Assembly (NCBI RefSeq): GCF_000308715.1
Contig: NZ_BAGH01000369.1
Coordinates: 1 to 34,855, forward strand
Reading direction: 5' to 3'
DNA length: 34,855 nucleotides
Origin: Nocardia tenerifensis NBRC 101015
GTDB lineage: Bacteria > Actinomycetota > Actinomycetes > Mycobacteriales > Mycobacteriaceae
Shown: positions 1-7,515 of the stretch, one piece after another
Layout: the number at the start of each line of letters is the position of its first letter
Numbering within the stretch: the stretch's first letter is position 1
Translations under genes and position numbers: made by a program
The notes under the pieces: generated by a model
Databases searched by the model: none
The model's input: only the letters and a program-made list of their open reading frames with translations
Told to the model about the DNA's origin: nothing

Positions 1-170
1 AGCGCGGCGTCGCCGCGGCCCGCGCGCGGGGCGTCGCGCTCGATCCGCTCGCCCGCTACCACCTCGGGCCCCGCCACCACTTCGGGGTGACGCTCGGCTA
101 TACCGCCCTGTCGTGGTCCGACCTGGCCGCGGCGGTGCCGATAGCCGCCGCGTGCCTGGCGCGGCCGTAG
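1..170 (+). CDS. C-terminal end of a MocR-like (GntR/aminotransferase) regulator, partial
   Basis: Only the last 55 or so codons are present; the gene enters from the left edge and stops with TAG at 168-170. The translation has an alanine-rich helix, then GVALDPLARYHLGP, then VTLGYTALSWSDL and a closing helix. This is the usual C-terminal pattern of fold-type I aminotransferase domains in MocR regulators (GV..yPLs.Y..gp followed by a LGYa.l segment). The PLP lysine and the GntR helix-turn-helix would lie outside the window. A free-standing class I/II aminotransferase is the alternative. The assignment is by pattern only. Confidence 0.5.
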   Translation, partial: RGVAAARARGVALDPLARYHLGPRHHFGVTLGYTALSWSDLAAAVPIAAACLARP

Positions 171-173
171 CAT
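168..173 (+). promoter_or_regulatory. -10 element TAGCAT of a leaderless promoter
   Basis: TAGCAT lies 7 bases before ATG 181 and overlaps the stop codon of the upstream gene. There is no Shine-Dalgarno sequence. The spacing fits an actinobacterial leaderless start and favours ATG 181 over ATG 172 for the DUF2630 gene. Confidence 0.4.
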
Positions 174-180
174 GGTCGAC

Positions 181-426
181 ATGACCGAACAGGACGTTTT
201 GGCCCGCATCAAGGCGCTGGTCGACCAGGAGCACGAACTCCGCGCGCAGGCCGTCAAGGGCGAGCTGGACCCCACGGCGGAGCGCAGGCAGCTCGCCGAG
301 CTCGAGGTGATGCTGGACCAGGCGTGGGATCTGCTGCGGCAGCGCAGGGCGCGCATCGATCAGGGCGAGTCGCCCGACAGCGCCCAACCGAGCCCGCCCG
401 GTCAGGTCGAAGGCTACCTGCAGTAG
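181..426 (+). CDS. DUF2630 family protein
   Basis: An 81-residue, highly charged, helix-rich protein. It matches the small actinobacterial DUF2630 family: an N-terminal ..ILARI..LVDqEHeLR.. helix, then a second helix around ELEVMLDQAWDLLRQRRARID. No catalytic motif, signal peptide or membrane segment is visible, and the function of the family is unknown. ATG 172 is also in frame (three more residues), but ATG 181 sits at the expected distance from a TAGCAT -10 element. The tail after residue 65 is serine/proline rich and probably disordered. It lies 5 bases before the flavoprotein gene, so the two are probably co-transcribed. Confidence 0.75.
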   Translation: MTEQDVLARIKALVDQEHELRAQAVKGELDPTAERRQLAELEVMLDQAWDLLRQRRARIDQGESPDSAQPSPPGQVEGYLQ

Positions 427-431
427 CCACG

Positions 432-1868
432 ATGCCGAGCGAAGCTACCGAATACGACGTCATCGTGATCGGCGGCGGCCCGGCCGGCGAGAACGCCGCC
501 GACTACGCCATCGCCGGGAGCGACCGCACCGCCGCGATCGTGGAACGCGAGCTCGTCGGCGGCGAGTGCTCCTACTGGGCCTGCATCCCGAGCAAGGCGC
601 TGCTGCGGCCCGGCCACGTGCTCGCCGGCGCGCGCGCCATGGACGGCATCACCGCGAGCGGGCTCGACGCCGCGGCCGTGCTGCGGCGGCGCGACTCCTT
701 CGTCAGCGACCACGACGACTCCTCGCAGGTGAAGTGGGCCGGCGACCACCGCATCGAGGTCGTGCGCGGCACCGGGCGGCTCGTCGGCGAGCGCCGGGTC
801 GAGGTCGGCGGGCGGGTGTTGACCGCCCGGCACGCGGTCGTGCTGGCCACCGGCACCAAGGCGAGCGTCCCCGACGTGCCCGGCCTGCGCGACGCGCTGC
901 CGTGGATCTCCCGCGACGCCACCAATCTGCACGAGGTCCCCGGCCGAGTGGTGATCATCGGGGGCGGCGTGGTGGCGTGCGAGGCGGCGACCTGGCTCGC
1001 CGCGCTCGGCGCGCAGGTCAGCATGGTCGTGCGCGGCAAGACGGTGCTCGCCTCGGCCGAACCGTTCGCGGGCGAGCGCGTGATCGCGGCGCTGCGCGAC
1101 AGCGGGGTACGCGTCCTGCTCGAGACCGAGCCGACGGCCGTGCACCGCCCCGACGCCCGGGACACCGGCGAGGGGCGCATCCACGGCGGCCCGGTCACCG
1201 TGCGCCTGCGCGGCAAGGACGGCGACACCGAGCTCGAGGCCGACGAGATCGTCGTAGCCGCCGGACGCACGCCGGCAACCGAGGGGCTGGGTCTCGACTC
1301 CGTCGGGCTGAAGGACGGCTATGTGCCGGTGGACGACCACCTCACCGTGCGCGGCGTGGACGGCGACTGGCTCTACTGCGTCGGCGATCTCAATCACCGT
1401 GCGGCCCTGACTCATATGGGCAAATACCAGGCCAGGGTGTGCGGCGACGTGATCGCGGCCCGCGCGGAGGGCAGGCCGCTCGACGACGCCGGGTTCACCG
1501 CGAGCGCCGACCACGGTCAGGTCCCGCAGGTGGTGTACACCGCGCCGGAGGTCGCCTCGGTCGGGCTCACCGAGGCCGCGGCCAGGGACGCGGGCCACCG
1601 GGTCGAGACGGCGGAGCTCGACATCTCCGTGGCCGGATCGGGGTTGGCGCGCAACGACTTCGCGGGCCACGCCAAGCTGGTCATCGACGCCGCCACCGAC
1701 ACCCTGCTCGGCGCCACCTTCGTCGGGCCGGAGATCGGCGAGCAGCTGCACGCCGCCACCATCGCGGTGGTCGGCAAGGTGCCGTTGGCGACCCTGTGGC
1801 ACGCGGTGCCCGCGTTCCCCGCGGTGAGCGAGTTCTGGTTACGCCTATTGGAGACACGACGCGCCTGA
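432..1868 (+). CDS. Dihydrolipoamide-dehydrogenase-like FAD/NAD(P) disulfide oxidoreductase
   Basis: A 478-residue class I pyridine nucleotide-disulfide oxidoreductase. The N-terminal FAD-binding GGGPAG is at residues 14-19. The redox pair is C46 and C51 in GGECSYWACIPSK (C-x4-C). A second Rossmann motif (VVIIGGGVVACEAA) for NAD(P)H is near residue 178, and a CVGDLN FAD contact follows. The C-terminal dimerisation domain ends in HAVPAFPAVSEFW. In lipoamide dehydrogenase and glutathione reductase this site reads H-P-T-x-S-E. Here F462 occupies the catalytic-base position, E467 remains, and a different histidine (H457) lies five residues earlier. The enzyme is therefore probably not a standard E3 subunit, and no dehydrogenase-complex genes are nearby. 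The start ATG 432 is chosen because FAD-binding homology begins within ten residues. Confidence 0.85.
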   Translation: MPSEATEYDVIVIGGGPAGENAADYAIAGSDRTAAIVERELVGGECSYWACIPSKALLRPGHVLAGARAMDGITASGLDAAAVLRRRDSFVSDHDDSSQVKWAGDHRIEVVRGTGRLVGERRVEVGGRVLTARHAVVLATGTKASVPDVPGLRDALPWISRDATNLHEVPGRVVIIGGGVVACEAATWLAALGAQVSMVVRGKTVLASAEPFAGERVIAALRDSGVRVLLETEPTAVHRPDARDTGEGRIHGGPVTVRLRGKDGDTELEADEIVVAAGRTPATEGLGLDSVGLKDGYVPVDDHLTVRGVDGDWLYCVGDLNHRAALTHMGKYQARVCGDVIAARAEGRPLDDAGFTASADHGQVPQVVYTAPEVASVGLTEAAARDAGHRVETAELDISVAGSGLARNDFAGHAKLVIDAATDTLLGATFVGPEIGEQLHAATIAVVGKVPLATLWHAVPAFPAVSEFWLRLLETRRA

Positions 1869-1869
1869 G

Positions 1870-1875
1870 TACCAT
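1870..1875 (+). promoter_or_regulatory. -10 element TACCAT, leaderless promoter for the carboxylesterase
   Basis: TACCAT ends 6 bases before ATG 1882 and overlaps the end of the flavoprotein gene. No clear -35 element or ribosome-binding site is visible. The pattern matches other leaderless starts in the window. Confidence 0.35.
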
Positions 1876-1881
1876 TGGCGG

Positions 1882-3387
1882 ATGGTGGCATCGACAGATA
1901 TCCAGACCGCCGACGGAGTCGTTCGGGGTCGTCGCGGCCGCCGAGTGTTGCGCTGGCGCTCCGTGCCCTACGCGGCCGCGCCGGTGGGCGAGTGGCGTTT
2001 TCGCGCGCCGCGACCGGTCACGCCGTGGACGGGGGTGCGGGAGTGCACCGAGTTCGGGTTCGCGGCGATGCAGCATCGGGCCGGCGCGCGGATCGGCCCG
2101 CGCCGGTACCAGCCGACCCACGAGGACTCGCTGACACTCAATGTCACCGTGCCCGTGACTCCCTCGACGACGCCGCGCCCGGTCCTCGTGTTCATCCACG
2201 GCGGCGGCTATCTCACCGGCACGTCGGCGCTCGGGTTGTACTCCGGCGCGCGGCTCGCGGTCCGCGGGGACGCGGTGCTGGTATCGCTGAACTACCGCCT
2301 CGGCGCGTTCGGCTACGTCGATTTCGGCGAATTCGCCACTCCGGAGCACGTTTTCGAGTCGAACCTAGGCCTGCGCGACCAGGTCGCCGCGCTGGAGTGG
2401 GTGCGCGCCAATATCGCCGCGTTCGGCGGCGACCCGGGCAACGTCACCATCTTCGGCGAGTCGGCGGGGGCGCACGCGGTGCTCAGCCTGCTCGCCGCGC
2501 CCACCGCGAAAGGCCTTTTCCACCAGGCCATTTCGCAGAGTCCACCGGCCGACTGGGCGATGACCGCCGACGACGCGCGCGTGTTCGCCCGGCGCTGTGT
2601 CGAGGCGCTCGGCGCCACGCCCGAGCGCGCGGCCGAGGCCCTGCGCACCGCGAGCGCCAACGACATCCGGCGCGCGGTCGACCGCACCAGCAATCGGGTG
2701 CTGCGCGAACGCCGCGGCCTGTTCCCGATCGCCCCCGTGGTCGACGGCGACTTCCTGCCGCAGGGGCCGGTCGACGCGATCGTCGAGGGCAACGCCCACC
2801 GGGTGCCGCTCATCATCGGCACCAACCGCGACGAGGGCACCCTGTTCGCGAAGTTCGCCGATTCGCTGCCGACCACCCCGGAGCGGCTGCGCGCCGCGCT
2901 GTCCGACGAGGAGTCCGAGGCGCGCGTCGCCGCGGCGTACCCCGGTTATCCGAGCGCGAAGGCCGCGGTGCGCGCGGGCGGCGACTTCGTCTTCTGGCGG
3001 CCCTCGCTCACGGTCATGGAGGGGCACAGCAGACATGCCCCGACCTACGCCTACCGCTACGATTTCGCGCCCCGCTCGATGCAGCTCGCCGGGCTCGGCG
3101 CGACGCACGCCTCGGACCTCATCCCGGTCTTCGGCGGCGGCGATACGCCGTTCGGCCGCGCCGTCACCGCGGCGGGCGGGCGCCGCGGGCTCCGGTCCGT
3201 CACGGACCAGTTCCAGGACAACTGGCTCGCGTTCGCGCGCACCGGTGCGCCGCTGCCCTCCTGGCCCGCCTACACCGAGGCGCGCCGCACCACCCTGATC
3301 ATCGACTCCCCGACCCGCTTGGAGCACGACCCGGACAAGGCCAAACGCCTTGCCTGGCAAGGTGTCCGGGTCCCGACGCTGACCTGA
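1882..3387 (+). CDS. Type-B carboxylesterase/lipase family protein
   Basis: A 501-residue alpha/beta hydrolase of the carboxylesterase type-B family, full length for the family. It has the oxyanion-hole motif FIHGGGY around residue 110 and the nucleophile S194 in FGESAGAH. The acid is probably E318 in GTNRDEG, and H409 in GATHASDL is the general base. It begins with the typical TADGVVRGRR..R..SVPYAAAPVGEWRF segment. No signal peptide is seen, so it is probably cytoplasmic. The natural ester substrate cannot be read from sequence. It is convergent with the DNA glycosylase gene, with 4 bases between stops. Confidence 0.9.
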   Translation: MVASTDIQTADGVVRGRRGRRVLRWRSVPYAAAPVGEWRFRAPRPVTPWTGVRECTEFGFAAMQHRAGARIGPRRYQPTHEDSLTLNVTVPVTPSTTPRPVLVFIHGGGYLTGTSALGLYSGARLAVRGDAVLVSLNYRLGAFGYVDFGEFATPEHVFESNLGLRDQVAALEWVRANIAAFGGDPGNVTIFGESAGAHAVLSLLAAPTAKGLFHQAISQSPPADWAMTADDARVFARRCVEALGATPERAAEALRTASANDIRRAVDRTSNRVLRERRGLFPIAPVVDGDFLPQGPVDAIVEGNAHRVPLIIGTNRDEGTLFAKFADSLPTTPERLRAALSDEESEARVAAAYPGYPSAKAAVRAGGDFVFWRPSLTVMEGHSRHAPTYAYRYDFAPRSMQLAGLGATHASDLIPVFGGGDTPFGRAVTAAGGRRGLRSVTDQFQDNWLAFARTGAPLPSWPAYTEARRTTLIIDSPTRLEHDPDKAKRLAWQGVRVPTLT

Positions 3388-3391
3388 CCCG

Positions 3392-4261
3392 CTATTTGAG
3401 CAGCCGCGACATCCGCCGGTCGGCCAGGATCTTGCCGCCGGTCTGACAGGTCGGGCAGTACTGGAAGGAACGCTCGGCGTAGGACACCTCGCGCACCGTG
3501 TCGCCGCAGACCGGGCACGGCTGCCCGGTGCGGGCGTGCACCTGCATGCCGGAGCGCTTCTCGCCCTTGAGGCGGGCGGCGTCCTGGCCGACCGAGCGAC
3601 CGACGGCGTCGGTGAGCACCGCGCGCATGGCCGCGTACAGCTCGGCGACCTTGTCGTCGGTGAGGGTCTTCGTATTGGCGAACGGGGAGATCCGCGCGGT
3701 GTGCAGGATCTCGTCGGAGTAGGCGTTGCCGACGCCGGCGAGCAGGGTCTGGTCGACGATCGCGGTCTTGATGCGCTGCGAGGCGCCGCGCAGGATCTCG
3801 GCGAACTGCTCCTCGGTCACCTCGAGCGCGTCCGGGCCGAGCCGCGCGATGCCGGGCACCAGCTTCGGGTCGTCTACGACGTAGACCGCGAGCCGCTTCT
3901 TGGTGCCGGCCTCGGTGAGGTCGATCGCGGGAGTCGCGCCCTCGGGGGTGAAGAAGTGCACGCGCAGCGCCAGCGGGCTCTTACCGCCGGGCTTCGGCGG
4001 CGTCTGGCTCGGCTCATCGATCCAGCGCAGCCAGCCGCCTCGGGACAGGTGCGTGATCATCCACAACCCACTGCAGTCCATGCCGAGGAACTTGCCCCAG
4101 CGCCCCGCGCCGGTCACGTCCCGGCCGGACAGCGCCGTCACCGGGGGATCGAACGTCTTCACGGCGCTGAGCGCCGCCACGTCCACACGCCCCACCACGG
4201 CACCGACCGCGTGCTCCCGCAGGAACTGCGCCAGCGCCTCCACTTCCGGTAGTTCGGGCAC
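3392..4261 (-). CDS. Fpg/Nei family DNA glycosylase/AP lyase
   Basis: A 289-residue bifunctional DNA glycosylase for oxidised bases, excising through a Schiff base at the N-terminal proline. It begins (M)PELPEVEAL, giving catalytic P2 and E3, followed by the beta-hairpin lysine in GRWGKFLGM. The helix-two-turn-helix segment is in DQTLLAGVGNAYSDEIL. A C-terminal zinc finger has the pattern CPVC...CPTC (C-x2-C-x16-C-x2-C). Initiation is at GTG 4261. It differs from classical MutM in its lineage-specific N-terminal half, so whether it prefers 8-oxoguanine or oxidised pyrimidines is not certain. A TAGTCT element six bases before the GTG suggests a leaderless transcript. Confidence 0.88.
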   Translation of the reverse strand: MPELPEVEALAQFLREHAVGAVVGRVDVAALSAVKTFDPPVTALSGRDVTGAGRWGKFLGMDCSGLWMITHLSRGGWLRWIDEPSQTPPKPGGKSPLALRVHFFTPEGATPAIDLTEAGTKKRLAVYVVDDPKLVPGIARLGPDALEVTEEQFAEILRGASQRIKTAIVDQTLLAGVGNAYSDEILHTARISPFANTKTLTDDKVAELYAAMRAVLTDAVGRSVGQDAARLKGEKRSGMQVHARTGQPCPVCGDTVREVSYAERSFQYCPTCQTGGKILADRRMSRLLK

Positions 4262-4267
4262 ACGGTC

Positions 4268-4273
4268 AGACTA
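4268..4273 (-). promoter_or_regulatory. -10 element TAGTCT, leaderless promoter for the DNA glycosylase
   Basis: On the minus strand TAGTCT is followed by six bases and then GTG 4261. No ribosome-binding site is present in the gap. Confidence 0.4.
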
Positions 4274-4315
4274 CCGGTGACCACCGACAAAGCCAGGCCG
4301 CGACCGCGGTCGCGC

Positions 4316-4630
4316 TCAGCCGAGCACCTTCAGACCCGCCACACAACCGACGACACCGACCAGCAGAACGATCTTCAACGCGGACACCGACTCCGCGCCG
4401 GTCGCCATGGCGTAGGCGACCGTGAGCACGGCCCCGATGCCCACCCACACCGCGTAGGCGGTGCCCACCGGCAGCCCGCGCATCGCGAAGGCGAGCCCGG
4501 ACATGCTGGCCAGCAAGGCAATCAGAAATATCACCGTCGGGACCAACCGGCTGAACCCCGCCGACTTCCCCAGGGCGGTCGCCCAGACGGCCTCGCACAC
4601 ACCCGACAGCATCAGAATCAACCACGACAT
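4316..4630 (-). CDS. gdx: SMR family guanidinium exporter (Gdx/SugE type)
   Basis: A 104-residue, four-TM small multidrug resistance protein. The essential glutamate E13 lies in GVCEAVWATALGKS, which resembles the Gdx/SugE branch more than EmrE. The GLPVGTAYAVWVGIGAV segment of the third helix is also typical of SugE. Gdx proteins work as antiparallel dimers and exchange guanidinium for protons. Start ATG 4630 has a GGAGG ribosome-binding site 6 bases upstream. In-frame codons further upstream would run through the riboswitch and are rejected. The guanidine-III riboswitch directly before this gene strongly supports guanidinium export. It is downstream of cobF on the same strand, separated by a hairpin. 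Confidence 0.9.
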   Translation of the reverse strand: MSWLILMLSGVCEAVWATALGKSAGFSRLVPTVIFLIALLASMSGLAFAMRGLPVGTAYAVWVGIGAVLTVAYAMATGAESVSALKIVLLVGVVGCVAGLKVLG

Positions 4631-4642
4631 GATCGGCCTCCA

Positions 4643-4683
4643 GGGCCGTCTTGTCGCGTGCCGGGTACGGCTCCCTCGTCCGG
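4643..4683 (-). promoter_or_regulatory. Guanidine-III (ykkC-III) riboswitch
   Basis: Read on the minus strand, the element runs CCGGACGAGG (4683-4674), GCCGTACCCGG (4671-4661), then ACAAGACGGC (4654-4645). These are the conserved blocks of the guanidine-III class. The pseudoknot pairs are present: CCGG 4683-4680 with CCGG 4664-4661, and GCCGT 4671-4667 with ACGGC 4649-4645. A perfect six-base-pair hairpin with a 5-base loop (4700-4684) precedes it. The last pseudoknot strand ends three bases before the GGAGG ribosome-binding site (4641-4637) of the SMR gene, so control of translation initiation is likely. Recognition is from memory of the class consensus, not a covariance search. Confidence 0.93.
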
Positions 4684-4754
4684 GGTCCCATCGAGGGACC
4701 AACTCCACCATGGCAAACACCGAGCGACCGGAGCAACCCGCACGGCGGTGATTC

Positions 4755-4773
4755 CCGTCTCCACCCGAGACGG
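4755..4773 (-). terminator. Hairpin downstream of cobF
   Basis: Perfect 7-bp stem CCGTCTC/GAGACGG with a 5-base loop, 5 bases past the cobF stop. There is no T-tract, as is common for actinobacterial terminators. It would separate cobF from the riboswitch-controlled exporter. Confidence 0.5.
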
Positions 4774-4777
4774 CGAG

Positions 4778-5515
4778 TTACCGGCGCAGCAACAGATAGA
4801 CGTCCATGATCCAGCCCTTCCGCGCTCGCAATTCGGCACGCCTGCGCACGATCTCGCCCTCGACCTCGCGCAGCGGACCCTCGATGAGCGTCTCGTCGGG
4901 CATGCCCAGGTAGGCGCCCCACCAGATGTGCACGTCGTCGCCGGGGACCTCGGTGAACGAGCAGTCGCCGTCCAGCATCACCACCGCGGAGTCGGCGAGC
5001 CCCTCCTCGCGCAGCCGCCTGCCGGTGGTGATGTGCACCGGCTCGCCGATCCGATGCAGCACCATGCGGTGCCGCGCGGCCAGCGCCTGCACGCTGGTCA
5101 CGCCGGGGACGACCGTGTAATCGAACCGCACCGCACCGCGCGCGAGGACCCGCTCGATCATTCGCAGCGTGCTGTCGTAGAGCGAGGGGTCGCCCCACAC
5201 GAGGATGCCGCCGACCCCGTCTGCCTGCGCGAAGGCCGCTTCCAGCAGAGCCGAGCGCCGCTCGTGCCAATCCTCGACCACGCCCCGGTAATCGGCGGGC
5301 GTCCGATCCCTCGGCGGGTCTTCGATTTCCACGATCCGATGCGGCCGATCGACGTGCTCGGCCAGGATCGCGGCCCGCACCTCGACCAGCTCCCGCTTCT
5401 CGGCGCCCTTGCCGATGACGAAGAACACCTCGACCTCTCGCATGGCCTTGACGGCCTGCACCGTCACCTGGTCCGGGTCGCCCGCGCCGATGCCGATCAC
5501 GTAGAGCTTGCGCAT
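4778..5515 (-). CDS. cobF: Precorrin-6A synthase (deacetylating), CobF
   Basis: A 245-residue SAM-dependent methyltransferase of the tetrapyrrole methylase fold. In the aerobic cobalamin pathway CobF methylates precorrin-5 at C-1 and releases the acetyl group as acetate. The N-terminus YVIGIGAGDPDQVTVQAV is the family GIGxGDPDxxT motif. ILVWGDPSLYDSTLRM and YTVVPGVTSVQALAARH are the other SAM-pocket signatures, and the WWGAYLGMPDETLI segment fits CobF specifically. An in-frame GTG at 5554 would add 13 residues. ATG 5515 fits homologues better and leaves a short leader after a TAGTCT element at 5546-5541. No other cobalamin gene is in the window. Confidence 0.88.
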   Translation of the reverse strand: MRKLYVIGIGAGDPDQVTVQAVKAMREVEVFFVIGKGAEKRELVEVRAAILAEHVDRPHRIVEIEDPPRDRTPADYRGVVEDWHERRSALLEAAFAQADGVGGILVWGDPSLYDSTLRMIERVLARGAVRFDYTVVPGVTSVQALAARHRMVLHRIGEPVHITTGRRLREEGLADSAVVMLDGDCSFTEVPGDDVHIWWGAYLGMPDETLIEGPLREVEGEIVRRRAELRARKGWIMDVYLLLRR

Positions 5516-5586
5516 GCGGCGAGCTTGCCAGGCGCGGCGAAGACTAGTGCTCACCCGCCCCGTCGGCTTCGCCTCCTACCATCCCC

Positions 5587-5592
5587 TAGAGT
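5587..5592 (+). promoter_or_regulatory. -10 element TAGAGT upstream of thyA
   Basis: TAGAGT ends 8 bases before the GTG start of thyA, with no ribosome-binding site between. A leaderless transcript is likely. Confidence 0.35.
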
Positions 5593-5600
5593 GATCAGCC

Positions 5601-6401
5601 GTGGCGACCGATACCCAGTACGAGGATTTACTCAGGCTGGTGCTGGAGTCCGGCACCGCGAAGGCGGATCGCACCGGCACCGGAACGCTCAGCATCTTCG
5701 GGCATCAGCTGCGCTACGACCTCGCTCAGGGTTTCCCGCTGATCACCACCAAAAAGGTGCATCTGAAGTCGATCGTCTACGAGTTGCTGTGGTTCCTGCG
5801 CGGCGACTCCAACGTGCGCTGGCTGCAGGAGCACGGCGTGTCCATCTGGGACGAATGGGCCGACGCCGACGGCGAACTCGGCCCGGTCTACGGCGTGCAG
5901 TGGCGCTCGTGGCCCACGCCGGACGGCATGCACGTCGACCAGATCTCCGAGGTGTTGCACACCCTGCGCACCGACCCCGACTCCCGGCGCATGCTGGTGT
6001 CCGCCTGGAACGTCTCCGAGCTGGACAAGATGGCCCTCGCCCCGTGCCACGCGTTCTTCCAGTTCTACGTGGCCGACGGACGACTGTCCTGCCAGCTGTA
6101 CCAGCGCAGCGCCGATCTCTTTCTCGGCGTCCCGTTCAATATCGCCAGCTACGCGCTGCTCACCCGGATGGTCGCGCAGCAGACCGAGCTCGAGCCCGGC
6201 GAGTTCATCTGGACCGGCGGCGACTGCCACATCTACGACAACCACGTCGAGCAGGTCCGCGAACAGCTCACCCGCGAACCGTTCCCGTTCCCCACGCTGC
6301 GGCTGCGCCCGGCGACGTCGCTGTTCGACTACGTCTACGAGGACGTGGAAGTGGTCGGCTACCAGCATCATCCGGCCATCAAGGCCCCGGTCGCGGTGTG
6401 A
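5601..6401 (+). CDS. thyA: Thymidylate synthase ThyA
   Basis: A 266-residue folate-dependent thymidylate synthase, close to the 264 residues of E. coli ThyA. It converts dUMP and 5,10-methylene-THF into dTMP and dihydrofolate. The N-terminal [18 protein letters not shown] loop is present. The catalytic cysteine is C149 in [12 protein letters not shown]. The dUMP contacts lie in [22 protein letters not shown], and the folate region [12 protein letters not shown] is intact. The C-terminus is KAPVAV. Translation starts at GTG 5601. Its stop overlaps the start of the DHFR gene, whose product recycles the dihydrofolate formed here. Confidence 0.98.
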   Translation: MATDTQYEDLLRLVLESGTAKADRTGTGTLSIFGHQLRYDLAQGFPLITTKKVHLKSIVYELLWFLRGDSNVRWLQEHGVSIWDEWADADGELGPVYGVQWRSWPTPDGMHVDQISEVLHTLRTDPDSRRMLVSAWNVSELDKMALAPCHAFFQFYVADGRLSCQLYQRSADLFLGVPFNIASYALLTRMVAQQTELEPGEFIWTGGDCHIYDNHVEQVREQLTREPFPFPTLRLRPATSLFDYVYEDVEVVGYQHHPAIKAPVAV

Positions 6402-6928
6402 GCGGTCACGAGGTGCCCGGTGCGCGCGCGCCCCGCACCGTCGCGCTGATCTGGGCGCAGACCCCCGACGGCGTGATCGGCGCGCACAACGCCATTCCCT
6501 GGCGCGTGCCCGAGGACATGGCGAACTTCAAGGACGTCACCATGGGACACCCGGTGGTGATGGGCAGGCGCACGTGGGACTCGCTGCCGCCGAAATTCCG
6601 CCCGCTCGCCGGCCGCCGCAACATCGTGGTGACCAGGCAGCCCGAGTGGTCCGCGGCGGGCGCCGAGCGCGTCGCGTCGGTGGCCGAGGCGCTCGCGCTG
6701 TGCGAGCCGGACGACGTGTGGATCGCCGGCGGCGGCCAGATCTACACCGCCGCTATGGAATTCGCGACCGACCTGCTCGTCACCGAGGTGGACACCGATG
6801 TCGACGGCGACGCCTACGCACCCGCCGTCGGCCCCGAGTGGACCACCGGCGACACCGAGCGGTGGCAGGAGTCGAAATCCGGCCTGCGGTACCGAATCCG
6901 TCGCTATACCCGCCGCGGCGCCGACTAG
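6398..6928 (+). CDS. folA: Dihydrofolate reductase
   Basis: A 176-residue NADPH-dependent dihydrofolate reductase. The motifs are [29 protein letters not shown] (substrate pocket with the conserved acidic residue in the PEDM helix), [15 protein letters not shown] (NADPH binding), [10 protein letters not shown], and [14 protein letters not shown]. The overall pattern is close to mycobacterial DfrA. The first in-frame start that keeps operon coupling is GTG 6398, which overlaps the thyA stop as GTGA. This adds about 15 residues before the usual N-terminus; a GTG at 6413 is an alternative. It forms a thyA-folA operon. Confidence 0.96.
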   Translation: MSGHEVPGARAPRTVALIWAQTPDGVIGAHNAIPWRVPEDMANFKDVTMGHPVVMGRRTWDSLPPKFRPLAGRRNIVVTRQPEWSAAGAERVASVAEALALCEPDDVWIAGGGQIYTAAMEFATDLLVTEVDTDVDGDAYAPAVGPEWTTGDTERWQESKSGLRYRIRRYTRRGAD

Positions 6929-7128
6929 TCGGCAAACTTCCCGCATCGCTTATCGCGGCCGCACGACACCGTTCGATCACAGAACGCCGCCGCCGCGCGA
7001 ACCCGTCCCGAGACCAGGCACGGTCGGGCATACTCCTGGATAAGCGGGGCCGGCCCTTCGTCCGTCCGAGCCCCCGAGCCGGTGCGACAGCCCCCGCACC
7101 GGCTGTTGTCATTTGCGAAAGGCGGTCC
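6929..7128 (+). other. Intergenic region with a strong hairpin before the cupin gene
   Basis: This 200-base gap holds no credible gene. A perfect 10-bp stem AGCCGGTGCG (7077-7086) and CGCACCGGCT (7095-7104) with an 8-base loop is followed by GTTGTCATTT. It ends 24 bases before the cupin ATG and would lie in its 5' leader if transcription starts upstream. It could be a terminator for thyA-folA, an attenuator, or a leader structure. A CATACT element at 7029-7034 is a weak candidate for a -10 box. Confidence 0.45.
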
Positions 7129-7455
7129 ATGGACAAGAAATCGCTGACTGCGGTTGCTCGGCAACAACTCAAGATCGCGAGCACCGCCACCAGCGGGCGG
7201 AGTTCGCAGACGATCTACGGCGGCCACGCGAACTCGCTGCGCCAGACGGTGGTCGGCCTCAGCGCGGGCCAGAGCCTGGCCGAGCACGACAACTACGGTG
7301 AGGCCACCCTGCTCGTGCTCAGCGGCACGCTCACCCTGATCAGCGGCGCCAACGAATGGAAGGGCTCCGCGGGCGATCTGCTCGTGGTGCCGAAGGCCAG
7401 GCACAGCGTCATGGCCGTGGACGACGTGGCGTTCCTGCTCACGGTCGCGAAGTAG
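7129..7455 (+). CDS. Small cupin-domain protein
   Basis: A 108-residue single-domain cupin. The beta-barrel motifs are QTVVGLSAGQSLAEHDNYGEATLLVLSGTLTL and GDLLVVPKARHSVMAVDDVAFLLTV, which supply the histidine and glutamate ligands of cupin metal sites (H and E in the first motif, H in the second). Related small actinobacterial cupins begin with a similar ..SLTALAR.. segment. The start ATG has a GAAAGG ribosome-binding site (7116-7121). Substrate and metal are unknown, and a sensory or binding role is as likely as catalysis. It lies just upstream of the DyP/encapsulin pair but 60 bases away, with a separate promoter candidate between. Confidence 0.8.
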   Translation: MDKKSLTAVARQQLKIASTATSGRSSQTIYGGHANSLRQTVVGLSAGQSLAEHDNYGEATLLVLSGTLTLISGANEWKGSAGDLLVVPKARHSVMAVDDVAFLLTVAK

Positions 7456-7502
7456 TAGCCACGGTGCCCGTGCCACCGCGCGGATGAGTCGGCGGCGGGC
7501 AC

Positions 7503-7508
7503 TACGCT
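7503..7508 (+). promoter_or_regulatory. -10 element TACGCT, leaderless promoter for the DyP-encapsulin operon
   Basis: TACGCT ends 7 bases before ATG 7516 and no ribosome-binding site is present. This supports ATG 7516 rather than ATG 7510 as the start. Confidence 0.4.
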
Positions 7509-7515
7509 GATGATC

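Noticed and set aside
4277..6397. Long in-frame extension upstream of the DHFR gene
   Set aside because: It crosses the exporter, cobF (antisense) and thyA (another frame). Only the part from GTG 6398 has DHFR homology.
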